DNA from: Ch128b sp964527925
Lineage (GTDB): Bacteria; Bacteroidota; Ignavibacteria; Ch128b
DNA length: 64,000 nucleotides
Assembly (NCBI GenBank): GCA_964527925.1
Contig: CAZGQO010000003.1
Location: forward strand, 1-64,000
Reading direction: 5' to 3'
The notes under the pieces were generated by a model, which had not been told where the DNA came from, ran no database searches, and saw only the letters and a list, made by a program, of their open reading frames with translations. This document shows, piece by piece, positions 25,878 through 35,047 of this stretch. The translations under genes were made by a program, and so were the position numbers. The stretch's first letter is position 1; every line of letters begins with the position of its first letter.

Positions 25878-26993
25878 TTACCGTTTCTCCCACTTTCTTT
25901 TCCGAATTTCATTAAATAAGTTTTTATGAATTCCTGGATTTCTCCATCCATCACTGCCTGAGTGTCAGAAGTTTCATAATTTGTTCTATGATCTTTGACA
26001 AGATTGTATGGATGAAAAACATAGGACCTAATTTGACTTCCCCATTCAATTTTCATTTTTGACTTTTCAAGTTCACTTTTCTGTTGATTTAATTTTTCAA
26101 GCTCGAGTTGATACAACTTTGCTTTCAATAATTTCATCGCGTTGTTTCTGTTCTGAAGCTGCGATCGTTCACTCTGACAGGCAGCAACAATTCCTGTGGG
26201 TATGTGAGTAATTCTGACGGCTGTTTCAACTTTATTTACATTCTGTCCGCCTTTACCACCAGAACGGTAAGTATCAATCTTTAAATCAGCTGGATTGATT
26301 TCAATTTCAATATCATCGTCAATTTCAGGCATGACGAAAACAGCAGCAAAAGAAGTGTGTCTTCGTTTATTCGCATCGAAAGGTGAAATTCTCACCAAAC
26401 GATGAACACCACTTTCACCTTTAAGATAACCGTAAGCATATGGACCAATGACTTCTACAGTTGCGCTTTTAATTCCTGCACCATCACCTTCCAGAATATC
26501 CATTACATTCATTTGATAATGGTTTTTTTCACCCCAGCGGAGATACATTCTAAGTAACATTTCAGCCCAATCCTGAGCTTCGGTTCCGCCAGCACCAGCA
26601 TGAATAGTTAAAATTGCATTCTTAGAATCATCCTTACCACTCAACATATTTTGAAATTCGAATTCTTCGATTTCCTTTTCGTAAAGTGAAATTTCCTTCT
26701 CAATTACTGGAAGAAAACTTTCATCACTTTCCGCTTCGGCGAGTTCAATTAAATCAGATAAATCTTTACCCAATTTATCTACTTTTTGAAAACGCTCTAT
26801 TAATTCCTTATGAGTCTTAATTGTTTGAAGAATTTTTTGTGCAGTAAGTTGGTCGTCCCAGAATGATGCTTCTTGAGTTTTTAATTCAAGTTCTTGAGCT
26901 GATTTAATTTTGTTCTCGATGTCAAAGATAACCTCGTAAATCTTCTAATCGTTGATTCAAATCTTTAATTGTTCGTTTCTGTTCTTCGTACAT
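25874..26993 (-). CDS. prfB: Peptide chain release factor 2, programmed +1 frameshift
   Basis: RF2 terminates translation at UAA and UGA. The gene is in two frames: 23 codons from ATG (26993) to an in-frame TGA at 26924-26922, then a +1 shift into the frame running from GAC (26923) to the stop at 25874. The join is 26993-26925 plus 26923-25874, giving 372 residues. In this numbering the stop-codon-recognition SPF tripeptide falls at 203-205 and the GGQ peptidyl-hydrolysis motif at 248-250, almost the same positions as in E. coli RF2. That supports the recoded start. An unshifted annotation beginning at 26773 would lose 73 N-terminal residues. Spacing to the AtuA-like pair upstream is about 200 bases; yjbQ overlaps downstream. 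Confidence 0.96.
26921..26936 (-). promoter_or_regulatory. prfB +1 frameshift site
   Basis: On the minus strand the message reads CGA GGT TAT CTT TGA C. The slippery CTT (26927-26925) sits directly before the UGA, with the C context that makes UGA termination slow, and a GAGG Shine-Dalgarno-like stimulator lies a few bases upstream. In the classic mechanism, low RF2 lets the ribosome slip from CUU to UUU, giving autoregulation. The stimulator is weaker than the AGGGGG of E. coli. Confidence 0.93.
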
Positions 26994-27195
26994 ATTCCCT
27001 CTATTTTTGATTACAAATTTACGAATAATTGATGAATAGCTTGAAATTTGAAGTCAAATCAAATTAATTCTAAATAGCTGAAAACAATAAGTTCAGATTA
27101 AATTTTTAGATTGGTTCTGATTAAAATATAAATTTCATTAACGCATAATTTTTATCTGATGCAGATTTCATCTTAAACTCAAGATTTGTTTATTC

Positions 27196-27513
27196 TTAAT
27201 CTTCAATTTCTAATTCCATCCTCAACAAAGCTGAAGCAAGTGTCTTTCCCTGTGCGTCGTGTTTCAGAGAAACTGTTCCTCCACCACCGAGTGCTTTATT
27301 CAAGACAAAATTCAATGCTTTGATATTCGGCATTTCATATCTTTCAACTTCACCAAGACAGATACCTTCAAAATATTTTTTGACTACTTCAGCGGTCAGA
27401 TATTTTTTCAAAATCTCATAACCTTTTTCGTCATATGCAATAACGCCAATATTTGCAGCATCTCCCTTATCGCCACTTCGAGCATGAGCGATATCAATTA
27501 ATCTAATCTTCAT
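27196..27513 (-). CDS. AtuA-like ferredoxin-fold protein
   Basis: A 105-residue protein matching the small domain that is fused to, or encoded next to, AtuA/DUF1446 proteins. The signature is ARSGDKGDAANIGVIAYDEKGYEIL near the start, with a later ALGGGGTVSLKHDAQGKTLASALL glycine-rich block. Its ATG directly follows the TAA of the AtuA-like gene (TAAATG), and a GGAGG ribosome site is embedded in the end of that gene, so the two are made together and probably form one complex. Activity is unknown. A gap of about 200 bases separates it from prfB. Confidence 0.8.
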   Translation of the reverse strand: MKIRLIDIAHARSGDKGDAANIGVIAYDEKGYEILKKYLTAEVVKKYFEGICLGEVERYEMPNIKALNFVLNKALGGGGTVSLKHDAQGKTLASALLRMELEIED

Positions 27514-28881
27514 TTATACCTCCACTATTTCTACTTTAGGTTGAATTATTTTCTTTGGAATCAATGCAGGCCAATAAGCAACCACTTCACTTGGTTTTGG
27601 TCTTCCACCAGCAAATCCTGTAACTCCAGGTGGACCAGTTAAGACAAGCGGCGCTATTTCTCTTCCAAATCTTTCAACGGAGTGATAATCTTTACCACGC
27701 ACAGCAATTCTAAAAACAACTTCATTTATCAAATCTTCATCGATCTCTTTAGCAAGTGGACCAAAGCAAGCATTATAACCGAGAAATTCAGTTCTAATTT
27801 CATCGAACTTTAATCCAAGAAGATTTAATCTTTCTCTTAAAATTTTATCAGCAGCTTTTGCTTTCGTTAAAGCTCTGGGCCAGGAATAAGTTAAAGTACC
27901 AACAGCTGAATATCCGTCAAAGTACGACGCAGAAACTTTATAAAATTCAGTTGGTGCATATCCTTTAACATTAAAAACTCTAACTCTATATTTACCTGCT
28001 TGCTCAAGTCTGATTGAAGTAAAATCAGCAACACATTCTGGTGTAATATAATTTTTAGGATTTCCAATTTCGTAAACCAATTGTTCTGAAACGGTTTCAA
28101 TTGAAACAAGTCCGCCAGTGTTTTCATGTTTTGTGATGATAATGTCACCATTGGGATAAGCTTCAGCGATTGGGAAACCGATTTCAGCCATGTTCTCAAT
28201 TGATTCCCAATCACCATGAAAATTACCACCTGATGCTTGAGCACCGCACTCGAGAATGTGTCCTGCCACTGTACCTGCAGCCATCAAATCATAATTATCA
28301 TAACTCCAGTTGAATTCATAAACAATGGGAGCTAAAGTTAATCCTGTATCAGTTGTTCTACCAGTTATCACAATTTGAGCACCAAGCTTCAATGCTTCTA
28401 CAATTGGCTGAGAACCGAAATAAACATTTGCACTTAAGAGACGATCTTTAATTTTAATTATGCTTTCACCTGTATCCATATTATTTAATTCGATTCCCTG
28501 CGAAATTAATTCATCCATTTTATCAAGAATATCATCTCCGAGAACAACTCCAATTTTAAGATTCTTAATGCCAAGTTGATTGGCGACTTTCTTAACTTCT
28601 TCAGCACAAGCAACTGGATTTACTCCTCCACCATTCGTGATAATCTTGATATTTTTCTCAACACAAATCGGGAGAATTCTTTTCATCATTTCAGGAATAT
28701 CTCTGGCATAACCAAGTCGGGGATCTTTCTTTTTCTGTTTTTGAAGAATGGACATTGTGACTTCAGCCAGATAATCCATAACAAGATAATCTATTGGTCC
28801 CTTTGTAACCTGAAAGTATGGAGCTTCGAGCAAATCTCCCCAGAAACCCTGACCTGATGCAATTCTAATTTTATTTTTCAT
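27514..28881 (-). CDS. AtuA-family (DUF1446) acyclic terpene utilisation-type protein
   Basis: The 455-residue product belongs to the AtuA/DUF1446 family. Landmarks are ASGQGFWGDLLEAP at the N-terminus, YLAEVTMSIL, ITNGGGVNPVACAEEV, ITGRTTDTGLTLAPI, HILECGAQASGGNFHGDW and the C-terminal TGPPGVTGFAGGRPKPSEV. In Pseudomonas, AtuA is required for growth on acyclic terpenes such as citronellol, in a locus with geranyl-CoA carboxylase; its chemistry is unsolved. The ATG overlaps the miaA stop by four bases. A carboxylase beta subunit and an acyl-CoA dehydrogenase lie about 10 kb away, which may be the functional link. Confidence 0.85.
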   Translation of the reverse strand: MKNKIRIASGQGFWGDLLEAPYFQVTKGPIDYLVMDYLAEVTMSILQKQKKKDPRLGYARDIPEMMKRILPICVEKNIKIITNGGGVNPVACAEEVKKVANQLGIKNLKIGVVLGDDILDKMDELISQGIELNNMDTGESIIKIKDRLLSANVYFGSQPIVEALKLGAQIVITGRTTDTGLTLAPIVYEFNWSYDNYDLMAAGTVAGHILECGAQASGGNFHGDWESIENMAEIGFPIAEAYPNGDIIITKHENTGGLVSIETVSEQLVYEIGNPKNYITPECVADFTSIRLEQAGKYRVRVFNVKGYAPTEFYKVSASYFDGYSAVGTLTYSWPRALTKAKAADKILRERLNLLGLKFDEIRTEFLGYNACFGPLAKEIDEDLINEVVFRIAVRGKDYHSVERFGREIAPLVLTGPPGVTGFAGGRPKPSEVVAYWPALIPKKIIQPKVEIVEV

Positions 28882-29810
28882 CCTTTCCCTCCTGAAATAA
28901 TATTTATAATTGAATTTGCAATCTCTTCAAAATTAGTTGATGAATTTACTTTTAACCAGTTTATATTTTTATCTTTTCTGAACCAGGTTAATTGTCTTTT
29001 TGCATAGCGGCGAGTATTTCTTTTTATTAAATCAATCGCTTTTTCAAGTGTGATTTCATTATTTAAGTAACTTATAATTTCTTTATAACCGACTGTTTGC
29101 AATACAACATTCACAGATTCACCATAATTTTTAAGAATAAATCTCACTTCTTCAATCAATCCATTTTCAATCATCATCTCTGCACGCTTATTAATTTTTT
29201 CATATAATTCATTTCGATCCCAATCTAATGCAAACAAGAATTTCTCGAAATCAGGTGATTTTTGTTTCTCTAAATGTAAATTTGAAATTGGTTTACCAGT
29301 AAGATAATAGACTTCTAAAGATCTGATTATCCTGCGTGGATTATTTTTATCAATTTTTTGAAATGTAACTGGATCTATTTGAGCAAGTTCATCAAGTAAT
29401 GATGAAAGTCCCTGAGTTTTCAATCGATGTTCAAGGTTTTTTCGAATGGATTCATCGGCAGATGGACCTTCAAAAATTCCATATAATAAAGAATTGATAT
29501 ATAAACCACTGCCACCAACAATTACGGGAATTTTATTTTCTTGATGAAGTTGATTAATTATTTCAGTTGCTTCTTTCACAAATCTGCCAGCGTCATAATT
29601 TTCAGTAATGGTAATATGATTGATGAAGTGATGTCTAATTTCATTAAGATAAATTTCAGGTGGTTTTGCAGTTCCAATGTTGAGTTCTTTGTAAACCTGT
29701 CGGGAATCAGCAGAGATAATTTCGGTATTAAGTTTTTTGGCAATTAAAAAAGCAAGTTCAGATTTGCCTGATGCAGTCGGACCTACAATTGCAATTACTC
29801 TTCTTTCCAT
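28878..29810 (-). CDS. miaA: tRNA dimethylallyltransferase
   Basis: Transfers a dimethylallyl group to A37 of tRNAs reading UNN codons. The 310 residues start with the P-loop GPTASGKSELAFLIA (10-24). They continue with ISADSRQVYKELNIGTAKP, HHFINHI, then DAGRFVKEA, VGGSGLYINSLLYG and the C-terminal RNTRRYAKRQLTWFRKD. It overlaps pcm by 16 bases and the AtuA-like gene by four, placing it in the middle of a minus-strand operon. Confidence 0.96.
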   Translation of the reverse strand: MERRVIAIVGPTASGKSELAFLIAKKLNTEIISADSRQVYKELNIGTAKPPEIYLNEIRHHFINHITITENYDAGRFVKEATEIINQLHQENKIPVIVGGSGLYINSLLYGIFEGPSADESIRKNLEHRLKTQGLSSLLDELAQIDPVTFQKIDKNNPRRIIRSLEVYYLTGKPISNLHLEKQKSPDFEKFLFALDWDRNELYEKINKRAEMMIENGLIEEVRFILKNYGESVNVVLQTVGYKEIISYLNNEITLEKAIDLIKRNTRRYAKRQLTWFRKDKNINWLKVNSSTNFEEIANSIINIISGGKG

Positions 29811-30433
29811 CCTTCAAGACCGATAAGCGGGACAAATTGAAACGCAGGAATTTTTTCAAGATCAAATTCTTCTTCACTTTTTCTGGTGAGGATATACATA
29901 ATTTGAGTAGTTCTTGAACCAACAGGGATCACCAGTCTACCGTTTATTGCAAGCTGTTCTTTTAATGGTTTTGGAACATCTGGAGCTGCAGCTGTTACGA
30001 TAATTCTATCAAAAGGTGCAAATTCTTTCCAGCCAATAGTTCCATCACCAAATGAAGTTAAAATTTGAAGATTTAATTCTTTAAATCTGTTTCTTGCTTC
30101 TTTGAAAAGATCAAAATCACGTTCAATTGTAAAGACTCTTGCACCAAGATAATGCAAAATAGCTGCCTGATAACCTGATCCTGTTCCTATTTCCAGAACT
30201 TTCATTACAGGTTTTACATTCAGCGCCTCTGTCATAATTGCAACTGTTAGTGGTTGTGAGATAGTTTGTCCTTTCCCAATTGGTAAAGCAATATTTTTAT
30301 ATGCCTGGTGTCTCATAACTTCTGGTACAAATAATTCACGAGGAACATTTCTGATAGCTTCAAGTACTTTCGAATCTCTTATTCCCTGTTGAATCAGTTC
30401 TCGGATTAACTTTTCTTTTTCTTCTTTGTACAT
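29795..30433 (-). CDS. pcm: Protein-L-isoaspartate O-methyltransferase
   Basis: Repairs isoaspartyl residues in damaged proteins using S-adenosylmethionine. The 212 residues contain the PCMT blocks VPRELFVPEVMRHQAYKNIALPIGKGQTISQP (read in part), the SAM-binding LEIGTGSGYQAAIL (about 82-95), DGTIGWKEFAPFDRIIVTAA and LVIPVGSRTTQ. It is the first gene of the pcm-miaA-atuA-like operon; the 226-base gap upstream is shared with the divergent ABC transporter genes and should contain both promoters. Confidence 0.95.
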   Translation of the reverse strand: MYKEEKEKLIRELIQQGIRDSKVLEAIRNVPRELFVPEVMRHQAYKNIALPIGKGQTISQPLTVAIMTEALNVKPVMKVLEIGTGSGYQAAILHYLGARVFTIERDFDLFKEARNRFKELNLQILTSFGDGTIGWKEFAPFDRIIVTAAAPDVPKPLKEQLAINGRLVIPVGSRTTQIMYILTRKSEEEFDLEKIPAFQFVPLIGLEGWKEE

Positions 30434-30660
30434 CTCTTTCAGAAATTATTTCTTTTCAAATTTATGCAAAATTATTTTTTCAAATACTTTGAGAATAATG
30501 TTCTAATGCATGTGTCGTTTGCAAATGAGAACTTCAATTACACTATTTATTCGATGATTTTGAATAAAATCTCGCTAATCATGTTGAATTCAGAAAACTT
30601 TTCTAATCTTTTAGACTTCAATTATTGATTAAAATTCATTCTAAAATTATCTTGTAAAGT

Positions 30661-31572
30661 ATGTTAAAGGTAATCAATCTTCACAAGGAATTTGAAAACA
30701 CAATAGCTATCGATAACATCAACTTTGAAATCTCTGAAGGTGAAATTTTTGGTTTACTTGGCCCAAATGGTGCAGGTAAAACAACAACTATAAGATGCCT
30801 GCTGGGAATTCTTAAACCTGAAAGAGGTGAAATTTTTTTCAATGGGATTCAAAATCACAACATAAAAGATATCGTTGGTTATCTTCCCGAAGAAAGAGGA
30901 TTATATACGAAAAGTAGAGTCATAGATGTACTTCAATACCTTGGAGAATTGAAGGGCAAACCAAAAACTTTCATCAGAGATCGAGTTCACTATTACCTTA
31001 AAAAACTGAAGATAGAAAATTATGCAAACAGAAAAGTAAATGAACTTTCCAAAGGTAATCAACAGAAAATTCAAATAATCTCAGCTCTTATCCCTGATCC
31101 CAAAATTTTAATTCTCGATGAACCTTTTGCCGGACTTGATCCAATCAACCAGGAATTAGCTAAAAATTTAATTTCCGAATTTTTAAGTGAAGGGAAAATA
31201 ATTATTCTCTCCACTCATCAAATGGATTTAGCAGAAAAACTCTGTCATAGAATCTTGCTAATGAATAAAGGGAAAGAAATTATATACGGTTCACTGTCTG
31301 AACTTAAGAAAAAATTTGGAACTCTTACGCTTCACATAAAAGGAAAAAATCTGGATCAAAATTTAAAATCATTTCCAGAGTTTGAATTAGTCGATATCTA
31401 TGAAAACTATGCTGAAATTTATCTAAGTGAAAAAATTGAGAAGTCCAACAACTCAGTTATGAAAGAAATTATACAGAAACTAATTCAAAGGTATGAAATA
31501 ACTTCTATCGAATTTAAAGAACCATCCTTGCATTCAATTTTTATCCGTTCAATTAAAGAATTAAATAATTAA
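30661..31572 (+). CDS. ABC transporter ATP-binding protein (ABC-2/Nat type)
   Basis: A 303-residue ATPase subunit. The Walker A motif GPNGAGKT is at residues 34-41, with the signature LSKGNQQKIQ, Walker B ILILDEPFAGLDP and the switch histidine in LSTHQMDLAEKL. A C-terminal accessory domain (about 220-303) is typical of ABC-2 exporters such as NatA. The permease follows after a 2-base gap. The pair probably exports Na+, a drug or a lipid, but the substrate is unknown. The ribosome site is weak. It opens a seven-gene plus-strand operon. Confidence 0.9.
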   Translation: MLKVINLHKEFENTIAIDNINFEISEGEIFGLLGPNGAGKTTTIRCLLGILKPERGEIFFNGIQNHNIKDIVGYLPEERGLYTKSRVIDVLQYLGELKGKPKTFIRDRVHYYLKKLKIENYANRKVNELSKGNQQKIQIISALIPDPKILILDEPFAGLDPINQELAKNLISEFLSEGKIIILSTHQMDLAEKLCHRILLMNKGKEIIYGSLSELKKKFGTLTLHIKGKNLDQNLKSFPEFELVDIYENYAEIYLSEKIEKSNNSVMKEIIQKLIQRYEITSIEFKEPSLHSIFIRSIKELNN

Positions 31573-31574
31573 AT

Positions 31575-32816
31575 ATGAAAAAAGCATTAAGAATTGCTCA
31601 GTGGGAATATCTGGAAAGAATCAAAAACAAAGGTTTCATTTTAATGACCTTTTTCTTTCCTTTGCTTGTTATAGGTTTTTCGTTTCTGCCAATGTTGATG
31701 GAATTTCAAGAAGATAAAGAAACAAAAGTCATTGGACTAATTCAGAAAAATATTGATCTGGCTAAGGATTTCGAGAAATCACTTCAAGAATATAAAACAG
31801 TTGATAACCAACCAGTCTATTTAGTTAGAAAATTCAACCTGATTAATAACGATACTCAATTAACTATTGATTCTCTATCAAGTTTAGTTTTACAAAAAGC
31901 ATTGCATGGATTTATTTTTCTCGAAAAAGTTATTAATGATTCCTTTGTTGTAACTTATCATTCAGAAAATGTCTTGTCTATTCGCGACCTAACTCGCCTT
32001 GAGAAAAAAATTAATCAGGTTATAATGAATTATAAATTAACTTTGTCCAACATTGATTCTGAAATCATTAAGAAACTTTATACAAATTATCCATTGAAAA
32101 CTGTGAAAATTACATTAAAAGGGAAAGAACATTTTGACTCAGAGAAAGCCTTCTTAGGTGGATTTGCATTCACGATGCTGTTGATGATTTCACTTCTCAC
32201 CACTGGTGGATTATTAGTTCGAAGTATAACTGAAGAAAAGTCTAACAGAGTAATAGAAATTTTACTTTCTTCCTGTTCAGCAGAAGATCTGATGACAGGT
32301 AAAATAATTGGTTTGAGTGCTCTTGGATTAACTCAGATATCTGTCTGGTTGATGGTTGCAATTTCGATTGGTGGTTCTGTTTTAATTCAATTCTTAAAAA
32401 TAGAAAATGTAACATGGTCATTATTATACTTTACTCTTGGTTATATATTATATGCTTCAATATTTGTTGGATTAGGTTCAATTGGAAATTCAGAACAAGA
32501 ATCTCAATCAATCACAAGCATTTTAGCATTGTTCATTGTTTTACCAGTAATGTTGATATTTCAAATTTTAGAAAATTCTAATTCTACATTAATTCGCATA
32601 TTATCTTATTTCCCATTAACGACTACACCTACGATGAGTTTAAGAATTAACTTTTTTGAGATAAGCCTAATTGAGAAATTTTTAACTGTTTTTATTCTAT
32701 TATTTTCAATCTACTTCTCGATTAAATTTTCAAGCAAAATTTTCCGAGTTGCAATTTTAAGTTATGGGAAATTTCCTCATATTAAAGAAGTCATTGGATG
32801 GTTAAAATCTGAATGA
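31575..32816 (+). CDS. ABC-2 type transporter permease
   Basis: A 413-residue membrane subunit with one N-terminal transmembrane helix (about 20-40) and a large extracytoplasmic loop (about 45-190). A cluster of C-terminal helices from about 195 follows, including FLGGFAFTMLLMISLLTTGGLLVRS, then the conserved cytoplasmic ITEEKSNRVIEILLSSCSAEDLMTGKIIG. This is the NatB-like ABC-2 arrangement. It works with the ATPase encoded immediately upstream. Its stop overlaps the PrsW-type gene by four bases (ATGA). Confidence 0.87.
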   Translation: MKKALRIAQWEYLERIKNKGFILMTFFFPLLVIGFSFLPMLMEFQEDKETKVIGLIQKNIDLAKDFEKSLQEYKTVDNQPVYLVRKFNLINNDTQLTIDSLSSLVLQKALHGFIFLEKVINDSFVVTYHSENVLSIRDLTRLEKKINQVIMNYKLTLSNIDSEIIKKLYTNYPLKTVKITLKGKEHFDSEKAFLGGFAFTMLLMISLLTTGGLLVRSITEEKSNRVIEILLSSCSAEDLMTGKIIGLSALGLTQISVWLMVAISIGGSVLIQFLKIENVTWSLLYFTLGYILYASIFVGLGSIGNSEQESQSITSILALFIVLPVMLIFQILENSNSTLIRILSYFPLTTTPTMSLRINFFEISLIEKFLTVFILLFSIYFSIKFSSKIFRVAILSYGKFPHIKEVIGWLKSE

Positions 32817-33769
32817 AGTTTTTACTATCAATATTTTTCTCAGTTATACCCATTTTAATTTATCTTTTTATTCTCCGATGGCTGGATAAGTATGATCGAG
32901 AACCGCTCAAATTAGTAATAATTCATTTCTTATGGGGAATGATTGGAGCTATTATATTGACAGTAATTCTTGGATCGATTGTCGAATCTATCCTTAGTGA
33001 AAAGATAAATGATGAATACTCTCTCATCTTTATCAGCTCAGCTTTTACAGCACCACTAATTGAAGAAACTGTTAAAGGAATATTTATTTTATTCACTTTC
33101 ACAAAATTAAAATTTGATAATTTGACTGATGGAATTGTCTATGGAGGATCAATTGGACTCGGATTCGGTTTGACAGAAAATTTTACTTACTTCATTAGAT
33201 ATACAGAATCAATTAATGAACTAATTGATCTCGCTCTGATTCGGAATGTTTTTGCGGTTGGAATTCATTTCTCAACTTCAGCAATACTCGGAAGTGCTCT
33301 TGCATTCAGTAAATTTAAGCCTTTTAAATCGAAATTAGCTTATTTTTTAACAGGACTATTTCTCGCTGTTTCAATACATTCTATCTTTAATCAAACAATT
33401 CTTTCTGATGATGCTCATTCTGCTGCATTAATTTTCAGCACTATGATTCTTGTTTTGATATATTTTTTAATGAATTTTTCTTTGAATCTAGAAGAGAACA
33501 TTTTTTTCTATGAAATGAATGATGAAATATCCCAAGGTCATTTAAACCCAGAATACGCGACCGTAATTCCTGATTATAAAGAAAGAAACACCAAAGGTTG
33601 GATACGAGAAAGTGTAAGAAAAAAATACATAACTCTTGCAACAACTTTAGCATTCCGTAAAAATCAGTTAAGAAAGGTGTCTTCACAAAAGTTGAGAAAA
33701 ATTTATGAGAAAGAAATTGAAAATCTCAGAAATCAATTAAAGCAATTGGAAGTTTCAGCAAATGAATAA
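32813..33769 (+). CDS. PrsW-family intramembrane metalloprotease
   Basis: A 318-residue protein with about eight transmembrane helices and the PrsW motifs: APLIEETVKGIF (glutamate pair, EExxK) near residue 82, GLGFGLTENFTYF (FxxxE-like) near 118, and AVGIHFSTSAILGSAL plus LAVSIHSIFNQ supplying histidines. PrsW-type proteases cleave membrane anti-sigma factors in Bacillus; related proteins also process other membrane substrates. The C-terminal 80 residues are hydrophilic, with a coiled-coil end. It is embedded in the ABC-to-meaB operon with 4- and 8-base overlaps. The target is not identifiable here. Confidence 0.8.
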   Translation: MKFLLSIFFSVIPILIYLFILRWLDKYDREPLKLVIIHFLWGMIGAIILTVILGSIVESILSEKINDEYSLIFISSAFTAPLIEETVKGIFILFTFTKLKFDNLTDGIVYGGSIGLGFGLTENFTYFIRYTESINELIDLALIRNVFAVGIHFSTSAILGSALAFSKFKPFKSKLAYFLTGLFLAVSIHSIFNQTILSDDAHSAALIFSTMILVLIYFLMNFSLNLEENIFFYEMNDEISQGHLNPEYATVIPDYKERNTKGWIRESVRKKYITLATTLAFRKNQLRKVSSQKLRKIYEKEIENLRNQLKQLEVSANE

Positions 33770-34460
33770 TTCTGTTATAGTTTTGTTTTCACCAATTACA
33801 CTTTTTACTGAAAAATCAATAGTTCCACTTATTAAAGAACTCGATATAAAAACTAACAAAATGATTTACTTAACTTTATTAATTGAAAATTATTTAAGTT
33901 TAATTTCCTGTAAAAAATGGAAAGTTGATTTAATTATTCCGAATGATGACTTTGAATATCTGCCGGCTCTTTTCAATACAATCAACACAAAAATTAATTC
34001 ATTTAATTGTGAAAATGCAGAAATAGAAATCAAAAGAATTTTTGAAATTTACACTAAGAATGATTATGCGAAAATTATTTTTATTACAAATACAATCTAC
34101 AAGCTTGATCAATACTCAATTGAATTCATTTTTGACTCTATACCAGTAGATACTGAAAAAATTGTGCTTGGTCTGGATAGAACTAAACGAGTTTGTTGTA
34201 TTGGAACAAACGATCTTCGCTTACTCGACTGGAATTTCATCCTACGAAACTTAAACGAAGACGAAATCCTTCTTAAGCATCTTCTGCAACAAGATTTTGA
34301 AATCAGTTTGATTGATGAATTTAATATCTGCAGGAATATTGAAGATGTGAAATCATTACTTTCATATTACAAAAACTCTTCGTTAAAATATAAAAGCATT
34401 TATGTGAACCAATTACTGAATTATTTTCTTGACAGGTTTAAGGGGGTATCTTCAAGTTGA
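33762..34460 (+). CDS. Unknown; possibly a degenerate DUF2064/GT-A-like protein
   Basis: A 232-residue protein that I do not recognise confidently. The middle (about residues 95-145) follows the outline of the DUF2064 glycosyltransferase-like family: KIIFITNTIYKLDQYSIEF aligns with the VVLIGSDCPDL strand, and EKIVLGLDRTKRVCCIG with the LGPAEDGGYYLIG block. The metal-binding Asp and the DGG are missing, so if related it is probably inactive. Residues are rich in Lys, Ile and Asn. It overlaps PrsW by eight bases and nadD by four (TTGA), so it is real and co-translated. Confidence 0.5.
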   Translation: MNNSVIVLFSPITLFTEKSIVPLIKELDIKTNKMIYLTLLIENYLSLISCKKWKVDLIIPNDDFEYLPALFNTINTKINSFNCENAEIEIKRIFEIYTKNDYAKIIFITNTIYKLDQYSIEFIFDSIPVDTEKIVLGLDRTKRVCCIGTNDLRLLDWNFILRNLNEDEILLKHLLQQDFEISLIDEFNICRNIEDVKSLLSYYKNSSLKYKSIYVNQLLNYFLDRFKGVSSS

Positions 34461-35047
34461 GTAAAGTCGGCATTTTGGGAGGATCATTCAATCCAATTCA
34501 TCTTGGTCACCTGATTGTTGCAAATTGGGTTGTTGAAGAGTTTTCTCTCGATAAGATTATATTCATCCCTTGTTTCATTCAGCCGCTCAAATCATGTAAA
34601 GATTTTGCTGAATCGAATCATAGATTAGAAATGATTAAAATGGCAATCGCTAACAATCCGAAATTTGAAGTATCAGATTTTGAAATCAAACGAAAAAGAA
34701 AATCATACACAATTGATACTCTGCGATATTTCAAAAAAACTTTTGAGAATCTTTACTTCATTATTGGTGCTGATAACTTGAATGAGTTTCATAGATGGAA
34801 AGAACCAGATGAGATACTAAAAACTGCGAAATTAATTGTAGTCAATCGTGGTGGTTACAATGTAAGAATTCCTAAAAAACTCAGAAAAGTTGAAATTTAT
34901 CAATGCAAAATTCCCGCGATTGAAATTTCAAGCACAAACATTCGTGAAAGAATAAGAAAAAATTTAAGTATCAAATATCTCGTTCCAGATAGTGTCGAAA
35001 AATACATTCATCAAAATAATTTATACAAAAAAATGGGGGAAAAATGA
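34457..35047 (+). CDS. nadD: Nicotinate-nucleotide adenylyltransferase
   Basis: Forms deamido-NAD+ from nicotinate mononucleotide and ATP. The 196 residues open with the nucleotidyltransferase signature GGSFNPIHLGHL (residues 8-19) and include FIIGADNLNEFHRWKEPDEI and the C-terminal ISSTNIRERI, the ISSTxxR ATP-binding motif. Translation begins at a TTG overlapping the preceding stop (TTGA); no in-frame ATG would preserve the signature. It also overlaps the next gene by four bases. Confidence 0.94.
   Translation: MSKVGILGGSFNPIHLGHLIVANWVVEEFSLDKIIFIPCFIQPLKSCKDFAESNHRLEMIKMAIANNPKFEVSDFEIKRKRKSYTIDTLRYFKKTFENLYFIIGADNLNEFHRWKEPDEILKTAKLIVVNRGGYNVRIPKKLRKVEIYQCKIPAIEISSTNIRERIRKNLSIKYLVPDSVEKYIHQNNLYKKMGEK

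Noticed and set aside
26773..26773. prfB start at the ATG at 26773
   Set aside because: It would remove 73 residues conserved in RF2, and the upstream sequence gives an exact frameshift leader.
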